A stretch of DNA of 53,844 bases, from the NCBI GenBank assembly GCA_032718475.1, contig JAUCBJ010000634.1, positions 1 to 53,844 of the forward strand, given 5' to 3'. Made by a program: the position numbers and the translations under genes. Position 1 is the first letter of the stretch. Each line of letters begins with the position of its first letter. Under the pieces are notes generated by a model, which was given only the letters and a program-made list of their open reading frames with translations, was not told the DNA's origin and searched no databases. This document shows, one piece after another, positions 11,424 through 21,854 of this stretch. The DNA is from Nemertoderma westbladi. Its lineage: Eukaryota; Xenacoelomorpha; Nemertodermatida; Nemertodermatidae.

Positions 11424-12244
11424 ATCATATCAGTGACCATCCAGGCCGTAACGAAGTCTCCCAACCAGGTACCACAACCCGCAAACTTCATAAACCATTC
11501 GTTAGATATGCTAATCTGCCCATTAAGCACATATTCCTCTAGTCTTCCTGCGCTCCACCAAACCATCAGTGCGCTGTAGGTAACTGCAAACAGAAAGAGA
11601 AGAGCGAGAGTAGAGAGGAACATGATCATCCACGAGCCTTGACAATCCCGGAACATCTTTAGTCTGAGGAGACTCCCGAAAAATAATTGATGAATTACAA
11701 ATTTTCCTAAGAGCATACCAATAAGTATAGCTAATATCCATCCGAGAACTTTCATGAAGGCATATCCTGGTTCAGGAGGGTAGCGAGTTAGTACCAGCGA
11801 TATAGCGTGACCGACTACCGGTATCTCGGCCTCTTTGCCACTGTGCGTAACTGGATCCTCGGCCAATATAAGGAAGTTTAATATTATTATAGAGTAAGCG
11901 ATAATAAGTCGGGAATATGGGTGCGAGTAGTAGAAACGGAAATCCTTTACCATAACATAGGTGAAGATGCTAATTTCATCTTCTTCTTCAGTGACGCAAG
12001 AATCCGGTTTGTCTAATCTAGTTGTTTTGTCTTTATTAGGTTTCGGTTCATTCAGCGTTTCTTCCCTCGGCGTTTCATCTCCCGGTTCCATGTTGTAAAG
12101 TCCCACATTACTGGCATCGCCCTTCTCGTGATCTTTATCAGTGTCATTGTCTGGGTTCTTTGGTATTCGTGCCGGTATGTCTGTTATTTCGGGTGTAGCT
12201 AATGGTACAGCATTTGTATGAACGGGTAGGTCCACCTCCGTCAT
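11424..12244 (-). CDS. TMEM117: TMEM117-like membrane protein, coding exon 1 (N-terminal half)
   Basis: ATG at 12242-12244 opens 273 complete codons plus two bases before the donor GTTAGT. Together with exon 2 the protein is 584 residues. Residues 98 onward (MVKDFRFYYSHPYSRLI) match the N-terminus of vertebrate TMEM117, followed by the family signatures LAEDPVTHS, LLRLKMFRD and GTWLGDFVTAWMVTDMM. Four hydrophobic spans lie at about 112-128, 166-188, 206-229 and 257-273. Residues 1-97 form an acidic, Pro/Thr/Asp-rich, probably disordered cytosolic extension without counterpart in the vertebrate form I know. The internal Met98 is a possible alternative start. Exon 1 and exon 2 sequences are both undamaged. 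Naming is by whole-protein resemblance and is secure at family level. Confidence 0.92.
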
Positions 12245-12719
12245 ACTGCGTAGTTTAATATTTTATGTTATAAAACAAAAGATATTTATTCTAGAACATC
12301 TTTTTTTAAAGTAGCTAATATGTTTTAGAATATTTCCAAGAAAAGAAATAGCAAAATCTAGCTCGTACCAACAAGTGAACACATTCACTTAATTAACGTA
12401 AATACTTGCAAACACTTCAGAATACTTATTTTGCTTGGATAAAACAAGTGAGGTAATGAGTGCTGGTAGGTTGGAATAAAGAGTCTTTGGTAGTTCATTT
12501 GAATAATACGAAGTGTATATGTTTGAATTAAAGAATTCATAATACACAAGAAAGATCAAAAGGTTACTTTTGAAGTAAAATTCCCATTTAAATTAAAATA
12601 CTAAATATATATTTTGAAATTTCCATAAATCTGCTAACCTATCGACTCGTTCTGGCCATAAATTATATAGTATATATAAAAAAGTATATATGGGATACAT
12701 TTAGTATTAATATTCAATG
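12245..12719. other. Region upstream of the TMEM117-like gene; no gene
   Basis: AT-rich DNA directly 5' of the TMEM117-like start codon, so it should contain the 5' UTR and possibly the promoter. No TATA box or CpG-rich stretch can be singled out with confidence. Confidence 0.35.
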
Positions 12720-13440
12720 TTTTGTTTCTCTATGTATTTATTTTCTCAATGTATTTTATTTCTCAATCTTTTTTTTTTCTATATCTTATCGATCGAGCCC
12801 TGCCTCTTTTTGCTCAATATCTGATTGACAAAACCTTGAATTGTTTTCTCAATATCTGATTGGTCCGCACCTTTCCCTGTCAGCATTTAGGTCATTCTGC
12901 CATTTCTGCCTATTGTACCGCTGCGCTAGGCACCTGTTAGTTATTCGCTCACCACTTCGTTTAATGAAAATAATCCACATACATTCCATATAGTCTTATC
13001 ACTACTGCACCAATAGCAAGCTACCAGTACCTTCCCTTCAGTCTACCATCTGGATAGTCCGCCCATCCAAGCTTATACGGCTGCACTATTTGCTAGCGAT
13101 ATACCCTATGCCATAGGCTACATGAAGTACCGTACATGCGGCAGTGGAACCTAAAATATGATAGCTAGAGGTGCGACCAATCAGATATTAAGCATAAAAA
13201 TGCAGGGCTCGGCCAATCAGATATTGAGAAAAATAATACATAGATTAGCCAATCAGATATTGAGCAAAAAAAGGCAAGACTCGGCCATTAAGATAATGAG
13301 CAAAAAAAGGCAGGGCTCGGTCAATCAGATATTGAGATAAAAAATACTCAGTTTGGCCAATCGGATATTGAGAAAAAAAACATTGAGAAATTAAATACTG
13401 TACATTGAAAAAAAAAACATTGTGAAAATAAATTTGCCTG
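12720..13440. repeat. Inverted minisatellite with CCAAT-containing ~36-39 bp units
   Basis: The right arm (13163-13440) is about seven units of 36-39 bp, each close to GCCAATCAGATATTGAG followed by an A-rich run and GGCAGGGCTC. The left arm (12720-12867) holds the complement (CTCAATATCTGATTGG, with GAGCCCTGCC). The arms are separated by about 290 bp of unique sequence and could fold into a large hairpin. The right arm has more units than the left, so it expanded after the inversion. It lies about 0.5 kb upstream of the TMEM117-like gene. Confidence 0.8.
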
Positions 13441-13624
13441 TTTTTATTAGACATTGTAACTATTTACATCATTGTGTGCAAAGTAACACTTTCAACGTTA
13501 CCTCCCTCGCTGCGCTCGCTCGGTACATAAATAAACAAGGGTCTTTAACGCTGAAAAGTCACCTTTGCAAGCAATGGTCTATTTAATTTTGTTACATTAT
13601 GTCAACTTATCAGCGTTCGGTATG

Positions 13625-13633
13625 TGTAGAAAG
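13625..13633. other. Left 9-bp target-site duplication of the MULE (TGTAGAAAG)
   Basis: TGTAGAAAG directly abuts the left end of the inverted-repeat element and recurs perfectly at 17463-17471. Nine-base duplications are the hallmark of Mutator-like transposition. Confidence 0.9.
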
Positions 13634-14714
13634 GGATGATTCTAAATTAGGAAAACACTAGTAAAACAGTAAAACACTAGGAAAACATAGGAAAAGTACT
13701 GTAAAACACACGGAAAACAGTGAAAATATTGATCAGCAGGGAATTTAACACATGCACTTCTCTGAATTGACAATCCTAAATGTACTCCTCGCATAGCACC
13801 CTAAGTAATCACCGTAAAACATAGGGAAAACACTAAAAAAACACTATAAACCTTCCGGAAAACAGTGAAAAAATTGATCAGCATTAAATTTTACCTATAT
13901 GCTGCAAAAAAATAAATTGAAAGAGTCTAATACTGCCCAGAAAGCTTGTTGCCAGGCAACCAAAGAACTGTAACCAATCAGCATACGGTGCAGTATCAGT
14001 ACAGCAGTACTATCCTTGTTTTACTGGTCAGTTGGTAGAGGCGCAAAGTACCAGTATTGCTGTATTCTGGTAGGCCTATTACCTGATTACAGATTACAGT
14101 ATTAGTGCTGTAGTGCAGTAGTGTATTCCAGTATTCAGATATTGCAGTATTGTTAGGGTTAGTTAAAGCTGTAAATATTTCTATATTTAGTAGCTGAGTA
14201 GTACCGGTAAGCTTTGCAGTATTAAGACAGCCTGGCAGCCTGGTTACAGAGATAGTGCCATAGCCATGGGCCATTACAGCATTGGATGCATTGTATTCTG
14301 GTCAGTAAGGTAAGGCCTATCATAGAGCCAGAGAGCATACCGGTCACCCGAACGAAACCCTGTCAACTTCTGAACTTCCGGGTGCCGGCAACCGGTACCT
14401 TAACTAGGCCTACATTCTAATTATTACGTTAGACAATATTCCATAACGGCATCTTATTATTATTCATATTATTAAACATATCAGCATATGCAGATATGAC
14501 GACATCGGATACAACTGTTAAAGATATTCTGCTGGAGTTGTTTCAGTCATCGAGTAGCGTCGAAGGAACCGAAGATTTGCTGAGTGGAGGTTATCCAATG
14601 GCGTCGTTCTATAGAAGAGTTGTTCATTCTGACCTTCGCGATCAAGATAAGTGGCCATGGATTCGCAAAGGGAGTGTTACTAATAAATATTTAGTAGAAG
14701 AAATCAATGCCACT
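13634..14714 (+). repeat. Left terminal inverted repeat of the MULE
   Basis: About 1081 bp that match the complement of 16391-17462, with scattered substitutions and a few short indels. The outer 250 bp are rich in short AAAACAC-type repeats. The inner end runs past the transposase start codon (14496) to CCACT at 14714, so the first ~73 codons of the transposase lie inside the repeat. Confidence 0.9.
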
Positions 14715-16414
14715 GGGTCGATTTCTACTTCAGACTTACTGACAATACAGCGGGAGCTGGACTATTTGGTTCGAATACAGTGGGAAGATAAAGCAAAAGA
14801 TTCTATCTACCTCTGTGAGAAAAGTGAATCAGATAAGAAGTGGATTCGTACTGATATTAAGAGTTCACATTGCCGATTCGAACAGCAAGAATATCGTTCA
14901 GCTGTCTTGGAAATCTGTAGAACTATTATTGGCACCTGCAAAATCCTAATTATACCCGTATTCAGTCTCGAATAACATTGAAGTATGGCCAGTTCTCTAC
15001 ACCATTCCCTACTGAGGACTACGTTGTTATTCAATATAAGTGGATCGGATTGGCGGATGTAGATTCACTACAAATGGCTGCTAGTATTAATAAGAGAGGC
15101 CATTTACTTCAATCCCGACCACATATAAGTAAACGGGTTAAAGAAACTGTCATTGAAGAATTAGCAAAAGGGAAAAAACTTCAACACGTCTACCAAGACC
15201 ATCAGGATGTTATTCCGAATCGGAAAGTTATTTACAATGTAAATTACGAGTTACATAAGCAACGTAAATCATGTATTTCGCCTATATAAACTACTGACGA
15301 TATGGCGAATTTTATGGCAATTATGCAGATTGCCATAAAGCCGAATTATGCAGATTGCTAATGGTAATCGTATCAAAGACAGAAAGAAGACGGTTTAACC
15401 GAGCATGGACTTGTTGTTCTTTTGGCAAATGATACGATGGTAAGGATATTGTTGTTCTTTTGGCAAATGATACGATGGTAAGGATATTGGAACAAAGTGC
15501 AGTGCGCTATCGAAGTGTTCTTCAGGTCGATAAAACCTATAACTTTGGTAATTACTTTCTTACATCGATGAGCTTTACTGCTCCTTGGTTTATAAACAGG
15601 ACAACGAATAACCCACCAGACTTGCTAGGGCCAACATTTATACATTCAAAATCCACTACTAAAGCATTTTCTTACTTTGCACTTACTTTTTTTCTTACTT
15701 TACGTTAAATAAATTAAAAGAAAGATGGATTTCACTTGGATTGGAAAGATTTTGGGTTTGGTTCTACGATTATAAAGTTGACAAAATACGTTCCATGGCT
15801 ACAAAATTTGCTTGTATCAGCTTTGGTGTATCCATTAACTTACATTATCGGTCTGTATTGAGTGAAGGGTCTAACAAACGTCTACGAGAGCAAACCGAAG
15901 GTAGGAAGAATCTCACACTTTGTGAAATATTTCATGATTCTAGATGACGAACAGCTGGAAGAATGTTACAAGGCTATGCATGGACATGGTAACTGTTTGG
16001 TAACCGAATGGTTTCGGCTATGTTGTTAGGAGAACGCCGAGAGATTCATCTCAATTAATAGAAGTTCCTAAAATAAAGTTAAATGGTTGTACCGGTAGCT
16101 GCGTATCATTGGCAACCATTGGTTTCTGTGAACATCTTGTTGCATGTGCCATTTTTTCTGGCGAGATAGACAATTTTACGAAAGTGATAACGAATGATGG
16201 TAGGTTTAAGCAATGTATACCTGCAGATCCCAGTGCTGGTAAAAAACCTCGTGTTCGTAAGTACAAGAAAACATTGCCAGCTAAAGAGAAAACGGAAGTT
16301 CTCCAAGGAGGAATCCCTAAAAAGAAACCGAAAGGGAAGATCTTGGCTGATGTTAGTAATATTCCCAAAAACAGCGCCAACAAGAGAGTTAGTGGGATTG
16401 ATTTCTTCTACTAA
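14496..16414 (+). pseudogene. MULE transposase, broken
   Basis: The transposase would cut and join the element ends. ATG 14496 opens 159 codons to TAA 14973; near 14940 the coding signal shifts frame and continues (ITLKYGQFSTPFP...) to TAA about 15287. This second part contains SKRVKETVIEELAKGKKLQ and IYNVNYELHKQRK, which look like a DNA-binding helix-turn-helix. A 38-bp tandem duplication (15411-15486) interrupts the next part. The catalytic-type motif LQVDKTYNFGNYFLTS follows, with GPTFIHSKSTT downstream. Frames change again before the last part (to 16414), where CTGSC and FCEHLVACA form a SWIM-like finger followed by a Lys-rich tail. The motif order fits the MULE transposase superfamily; the N-terminal ~230 residues are not recognised. 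There are at least three disabling changes. Confidence 0.72.
15411..15486 (+). repeat. 38-bp perfect tandem duplication in the MULE transposase
   Basis: TTGTTGTTCTTTTGGCAAAT begins at 15411 and again at 15449; the two 38-bp copies look identical. 38 is not a multiple of three, so the duplication breaks the reading frame. Its perfect identity implies it is young compared with the arm divergence. Confidence 0.92.
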
Positions 16415-17462
16415 ATATTTATTAGTAACACTCCCTTTGCGAATCCATGGCCACTTAATCTTGATTGCGAAGGTCGGAATGAACAACTCTTCTATAGAAC
16501 GACACCGTTGGATAACCTCCACGCAGCAAATCTTCGGTTCCTTCGACGCTACTCGATGACTGAAACAACTCCAGCAGAATATCTTTAACAGTTGTATCCA
16601 ATGTCGTCATATCTGCATATGCTGATAGGTTTGATAATATGAATAATAATAAGATGCTGTTATGGAATTTTGTCTAATGCAATAATTAGAATGTAGGCCT
16701 AGTTAAGATACCGGTTGCAGGCACCCGGAAGTTCAGAAGTTGACAGGGTTTCGGGTGACCGGTACACTCTCTGGCTCTATGATAGGCCTTACCTTACTGA
16801 CCAGAATACAATGCATCCAATGCTGTAATGGCCCATGGCTATGGCACTATCTCTGTAACCAGGCTGCCAGGCTGTCTTAATACTGTAATGCTTACCGGTA
16901 CTACTCAGCTACTAAATATAGAAATATTTACAGCTTTAACTAACCCTAACAATACTGCAATATCTGAATACTGGAATACACTACAGCACTAATACTGTAA
17001 TCTGTAATCAGGTAATAGGCCTACCAGAATACAGCAATATTGGTACTTTGCGCCTCTACCAACTGACTGGTAAAACAAGGATAGTACTGCTGTACTGATA
17101 CTGCACTGCATGCTGATTGGTTACAGTTCTTTGGTTACCTGGCAACAAGCTTTCTGGGCAGTATTAGACTCTTTCAATTTATTTTTTTGCAGCATATAGG
17201 TAAAATTTAATGCTGATCAATTTTTTCACTGTTTTCCGGAAGGTTTATAGTGTTTTTATAGTGTTTTCCCTATGTTTTACAGTGATTACTTAAGGGGTGC
17301 TATGCGAGGAGTACATTTAGGATTGTCAATTCAGAGAAGTACATGTGTTAAATTTCCTGCTGATCAATATTTTCACTGTTTTCCGGGTGTATTACAGTAC
17401 TTTTCTTATGTTTTCCTAGTGTTTTACCGTTTTACTAGTGTTTTCCTAATTTAGAACTATCC
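16391..17462 (-). repeat. Right terminal inverted repeat of the MULE
   Basis: This arm is the complement of 13634-14714. On the minus strand it carries a copy of the transposase 5' end, including the ATGACGACAT start region near 16608. That copy has an extra T near 16460 (AAGATTAAGTGG against AAGATAAGTGG in the left arm), which breaks the frame. Minus-strand open frames here are therefore copies of the transposase N-terminus, not new genes. Confidence 0.9.
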
Positions 17463-17471
17463 TGTAGAAAG
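17463..17471. other. Right 9-bp target-site duplication of the MULE (TGTAGAAAG)
   Basis: Perfect copy of 13625-13633 that directly follows the right terminus of the element. Confidence 0.9.
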
Positions 17472-17934
17472 GACTTTATGAATACTCATTTATACATTTA
17501 ATCATGTACTATATCGAATATGAGTGAAATTTATTAACAGGTACACAGTATTAATTATACATTTAAATCTAAAGTTTATTGTTGTTATCTCCCGCATAGA
17601 TGTGATAAATCGTTGATCTATCGTCGACTGAAGCAAACTGAGTCACCGTCTGTGTCCGTTCAGTTTTACAGAAAACTGTCGCCATATTGTCTTTGCTCAT
17701 TTCCACGTTGAACAATTATTTACATACTTTACAGTACAGTAGCTAGTTCTATCACTGCAAACTGGACGCATGTATTATGCAAACACGTGCTGATTTATTG
17801 AATAAATAAGCACCCATTATAATATAAATGGCAATAATACATTCTGGAATAAGTTAATTGAAGTTGTTTCCATGTCATTGATTAGTTTGCAGTGTTCCGT
17901 TCTATAGGCGGCAACGCTGCAAAGTAGTATGTAT

Positions 17935-18030
17935 TTTGCAGCGTTACGAGTAATTAACCAGAACGCTGTTAAGTTGACATAATGTAACAAAATATATAAT
18001 TAAACATTAAATCAAATGTATGCAATAATT
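17935..18030 (+). repeat. Short dispersed repeat with GAACGCTG and GTTGACATAAT
   Basis: CCAGAACGCTG, then GTTGACATAAT, then TGTAACAAA occur here and again at about 50163-50205, preceded in both by a GCGTTAC motif. The complement of the central ~32 bp is present at about 13592-13622, just left of the MULE target duplication. It is a small unclassified repeat family with at least three copies in the window. Confidence 0.6.
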
Positions 18031-18835
18031 AAGTAAAGTTTGTGTGACCATTTTTGACAAACTTTGATGAATCAATCAGCATTTTTTTGGATTTTTTTAT
18101 TGAATATGGTTGGCTGATTATCGATTTAGCGGTAGCTAGTCAATTTTGTTTGGCAGCTAGCTACAGTAGTAATAACAACAGTCTTTACATAATTGTGTGT
18201 AAAGTAGCACTTTACTGTGTGACGATCCGAGTGGTTTTGTTACACGAACGAACGTTATTGAGTGAGTGAAATTAAAGCCACGAGGATCAGAACACTGTAA
18301 AGTACTTTGCAACAAGTATGTATGTTGTTTTATTCCAAAATTTTAACATTACGAAATGATTGTATATATATTGTAAGTGATAGAAACTGCACGAATTATA
18401 TTAGTTGCTGTATAAATAAATGTAAAAATGACATAAATTATGTTATAAATAAGTTAGCTTATATTTATGGTGGCGTTTGAAGCCATGTTAATAGTTTATA
18501 GCTACTGTTTATTAATAGCTATACCGCCTACCGGTAGGTGATGGAGTAGGCCTATCTGGCTGTCTGGCAATTAATATTAAATACCACATATTGTTTACAG
18601 GGTAACCATGACAGCGTAACTTTACAGCTCGCGGTCATACATTACATAACCAATACAATAATATAAATGGACAGGCAATACAATATTTTAATGTCCTCTA
18701 AAGTTGTAAAGTGCTAAATAACAACCTGCTGTTAATAGTAACAAGTTAGGCTACAATTGTAATGTTACAATTAACCATGTTACAATGCACCATAAAAATC
18801 TATTGCAATTTTATTGAAATCCTCATGTATTTTTA

Positions 18836-18890
18836 AAAACACTAGCTACCTTATAAAAACACTAGCTACCTTATAAAAACACTAGCTACC
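18836..18890 (+). repeat. 20-bp tandem triplicate
   Basis: AAAAACACTAGCTACCTTAT is repeated three times with no visible mismatch; the last copy is cut at its 3' end by a poly-A run. Confidence 0.92.
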
Positions 18891-19080
18891 TAAAAAAAAA
18901 TTTACGAGCTATCAGTCAATCGGATGCCAGTCAACCATCATCTATAAAAAAATGAAAGTAAAGCAAAAACCTCTAAAAATTTTCTTCTAATATTTTCCCA
19001 TTTGGTCACACAAGCTATACTAGTGCCTAAAATTTATGTTATACCTGCCTTTCATCAATAGGCCTACTCTGTGCGTCTTT

Positions 19081-19254
19081 GGGTTGGGGTGGTGCAGATT
19101 AAGATGGGGGTTGAAGATGATGAACTTTCACCTCTTCTTTAATTTATTGGCGCTTTGGTTAAATTTCTTAAATACCGATTTGTGATAGAATTGCCCAATT
19201 TTAATTTGTATCTCATCACTCATCCTCGTGCTGCGCGAAGGCCCCACGAACGTG
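19081..19254 (+). repeat. Detached 3' end of an array-family unit
   Basis: About 174 bp matches the last part of the units in the 26519-42229 array: the G-rich stretch, a TTTGTGATA segment, CAATTTTAATTTGTATCTCA and finally the terminal hairpin CTCGTGCTGCGCGAAGGCCC and CACGAACGTG. The internal part is clearly diverged, yet the last ~32 bases are identical to the array units. It lies upstream of the ceramidase gene, more than 7 kb from the array. Confidence 0.85.
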
Positions 19255-19808
19255 TTAGGAGTATAGCAACTAGTAGCTGCAACATTTTTAAAAAGAAGTT
19301 CATTTCCCACTTTTAATAATTATTTACTTACATGGGAAAAAAGTAGAACTTTAAAAAAAGTGTAATGGTAGTTTTTTATAATAAATTATACTTCATTTGA
19401 TAAAAAATATATTGAACTGTAGTATGTTAATATTGCTTCCATAGTTACTGTGATTCAAATTATTGTACTATTCAACTCCTGATTCTCCTTTTGCCTTACT
19501 CAATAGTAAATAATTTAGTGTTCTCTAAAATTTATTTCGTAACCGCAGAGCCGCATAAGTAAATAAATCCATTGTGAAAAAGTAACAGTTTAAGAATAAA
19601 AACTTTTGTTTTTTATGTGGTAATAAAATAATTTATTACTCATTACATTACAAACAAAATATTTTATTAAAGATTTCCAGAAATTTAACAATAAATCATT
19701 ATTATTACGTCCCTATTTGTTTATACTTGCTAATATTAGTTAATTTGAGTGATATTATGTATAAATGACCGAAGATGTTCGATAATTATTTTTGAAATAA
19801 TTGTTATT

Positions 19809-19945
19809 TCCTTAAGCAACAAGTTTCTCCTGTGTGAGAAGTCCAGCAACAAGTTTCAGAAATAAGTTTCGGAAATAAGCAACTGCTTCAAGTTTCCCAC
19901 GTGAGGAGTACAGCAACAAGTTTACAGAAACAAGTTGCTCCCTTC
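19809..19945 (+). repeat. Cluster of CAACAAGTTT direct repeats
   Basis: AGCAACAAGTTT followed by CTCC or CAGAAA recurs about four times, with partial copies GGAAATAAG and TTCAAGTTTCCC between them. It is a degenerate local repeat without coding potential. Confidence 0.6.
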
Positions 19946-20570
19946 TTATTTATCTTTATTGCACTAACTATAAGTTTAAGGAATTCCTACGGTGTAAATG
20001 GTTCAAAGGCGACGGGGACACCTTTTTTTCTAAAGCGTGTATTAAAAGATTGACAGCGAAAATAAATATTACAGTAGGGGGGAGGGGGAGGTGTAACTAT
20101 CTATTTACAAATTCATTCAATCTCATTAACATTTGTAGAAATTGTTATAGTTGTTCAAATGTATTAAATTTTTAGTCATATTCGTATTTAATTGTAATAA
20201 TTTACTTAGTAATTTATTAATTTGTTATGCTGTGTTAGGTATTTGTAGGTATCTATGTATTAATTGTAGATGAATAGTATATATATATATATATATAACC
20301 ATGGTGATTGATTGATTTGCAATATATTCAAAAACTTTAGACAAACACATCATTTTTTTGGCATCTTGGAAATTCATCCTCAATGAATCAATCAATCCTG
20401 CACTTTATTTCCTTATATGAGTGTCCTATAAAGACCTATATATCATCGTAGGCCTATATGTCTTCTACATTATTATAAATAATTTAATTTGGCGTACAAA
20501 TATTTAAATACAATAAACAAATATATTCTTAGTTTTAATTGAATTATAATTCGATTGTTCGCTTGTCAAA

Positions 20571-20690
20571 ATGATTTCTTCATTAAGCTTTATGGCACTA
20601 TTGAGTGTTATAATGCCTTCTCTTGCTGGGGAGTATATGCTAGGAGTGGGAAGAGGGGATGTCACTGGACCACCTGTACAAGTAAATATG
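20571..20690 (+). CDS. ASAH2: Neutral ceramidase, coding exon 1
   Basis: ATG 20571 starts a typical signal peptide (hydrophobic SLSFMALLSVIMPSLAG, likely cleaved after SLA), followed by EYMLGVGRGDVTGPP, the conserved N-terminus of the mature neutral ceramidase domain. The enzyme hydrolyses ceramide to sphingosine and fatty acid at the cell surface or in secretions. The exon is 40 codons and ends at a consensus donor (ATG|GTAAGT), phase 0. It is followed by a 983-bp intron. No damage is seen. The upstream boundary of the 5' UTR is unknown. Confidence 0.88.
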
Positions 20691-21673
20691 GTAAGTATTA
20701 TTAATTATTAAGTAAATATATTAATTTGATATGATAAAGTAACCCTTTTTACCATTGCGACTTAAGTTATGGTATCAGGGCGAGTGCGGAAAGCTCTTAT
20801 ACTAAAACAATTGTTGTAAGTAGAATTTCATATGATTTTAATTACGACCAGTCCTGTACATATACAATTATGTAGTCTACTGTTTAAGAGTTTCTTGAAA
20901 GTTTACGTTACTATTGTAAGTAGCTTTTATTTTTTAATCAGTAATCTTACAATATTTATGGTGCTTTACATAATTAATGCAACTTCAATTTCAAATAAAA
21001 AGACACATTGAAACAACACATATATTTTTTTAATTGTTTGTGTTTATTTTTTTGTCATTATGTAGTTCGTTTTTATTTTCGTGTCTGTTGCCTTTTTTTT
21101 ACAAATACTCAGTGCCTATTTCCCATTTAGCTGGATGAATAATAATATATTATTTTTATTATGTAAAGTAACTAACTAACCAGATAATAATTAAAATACA
21201 TGGTGGAAATGCTATAAATAACTCCCTAATTGCGATTTTGACAATGTAGGTTGCTTCCTCCCTTATACTCAACGGTAATATCAACTATAAATTGATGCCA
21301 ACTTTACGTACGGTACGTGCTAGTTAAAACTATGGATAGGCAAGTATCCCTGCCTAAATCGTAAGAGTTGTAGCATTTTGGCTTGAGGCTTTTCTAGGGC
21401 CACTTAGGCAATATTTTTTAAAATTTTGCTTAAAACGAATATTAAGACCGAAAAAGGTCTTAAACTTCGTATTACTGAATTTTAAGACCAAATAATACTG
21501 ACTCCCGAAGATTGCAGCCACATCCAGGGCTCCTCTCTATATTGAATCACTAAATGGCTGCTTGATAAGTTAAAACTGAGTAAAAAATAGTTGAAAACAA
21601 TGACATAAAATGTGAACACTGCACTGGTGAAATTTACTATGCTTACTTTAGTCGAGTATAAATTGTTTTGTAG

Positions 21674-21817
21674 ATGGGATATGCGAATCCTGTCCAGATT
21701 GATACAGGGATACATATTAGATTGCATGCAAGAGCTTTCATTTTTTCTAAAGACAACGAAAGAACAGTATTTGTTAACGTTGACACGTGCATGGGAGGAC
21801 AACTAGTAAAACTTGAG
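21674..21817 (+). CDS. ASAH2: Neutral ceramidase, coding exon 2
   Basis: The acceptor TTTTGTAG precedes ATGGGATATGCGAATCC. The exon encodes 48 residues, MGYANPVQIDTGIHIRLHAR followed by AFIFSKDNERTVFVNVDTCM and GGQLVKLE, which match the neutral ceramidase segment MGY...G...L..RAF...D...R.VFV..D. The donor is GAG|GTGAGT, phase 0. The next coding exon is more than 30 kb downstream. The residues Arg-Ala-Phe and the VFVNVD strand are conserved family features. No stops or frameshifts. Confidence 0.9.
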
Positions 21818-21854
21818 GTGAGTGTGTAGGCATAAATTTAATATAAATAATTTA

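Larger units (their letters stand above)
13634..17462 (+). mobile_element. Mutator-like DNA transposon (MULE), 3829 bp, degenerate
   Basis: The element begins GGATGATTCTAAATTAGG and ends with the complement of GGATAGTTCTAAATTAGG. The two arms are near-identical for about 1.07-1.08 kb. A perfect 9-bp duplication (TGTAGAAAG) flanks it. The interior holds a damaged plus-strand transposase gene with a helix-turn-helix-like part, a VDKTYNFGNYF motif resembling the first catalytic Asp region of MULE-like transposases, and a SWIM-like Cys/Cys/Cys/His segment near the C-terminus. Long inverted repeats, 9-bp duplication and SWIM finger together point to the Mutator superfamily. It is probably immobile by itself. 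Confidence 0.87.
17472..20570. other. Intergenic DNA upstream of the ceramidase gene; repeats only
   Basis: No gene is supported. It holds a short dispersed repeat (17935-18030), a 20-bp triplicate (18836-18890), the end of an old array-family unit (19081-19254) and a cluster of CAACAAGTTT repeats (about 19809-19945). An (AT)n run lies near 20278-20297. The ceramidase promoter should be in the last few hundred bases, but I can see no clear core-promoter motif. Confidence 0.45.

Noticed and set aside
16051-16522. Minus-strand genes opposite the MULE transposase end
   Set aside because: The frames are the inverted-repeat copy of the transposase N-terminus and the shadow of the SWIM-like C-terminus.
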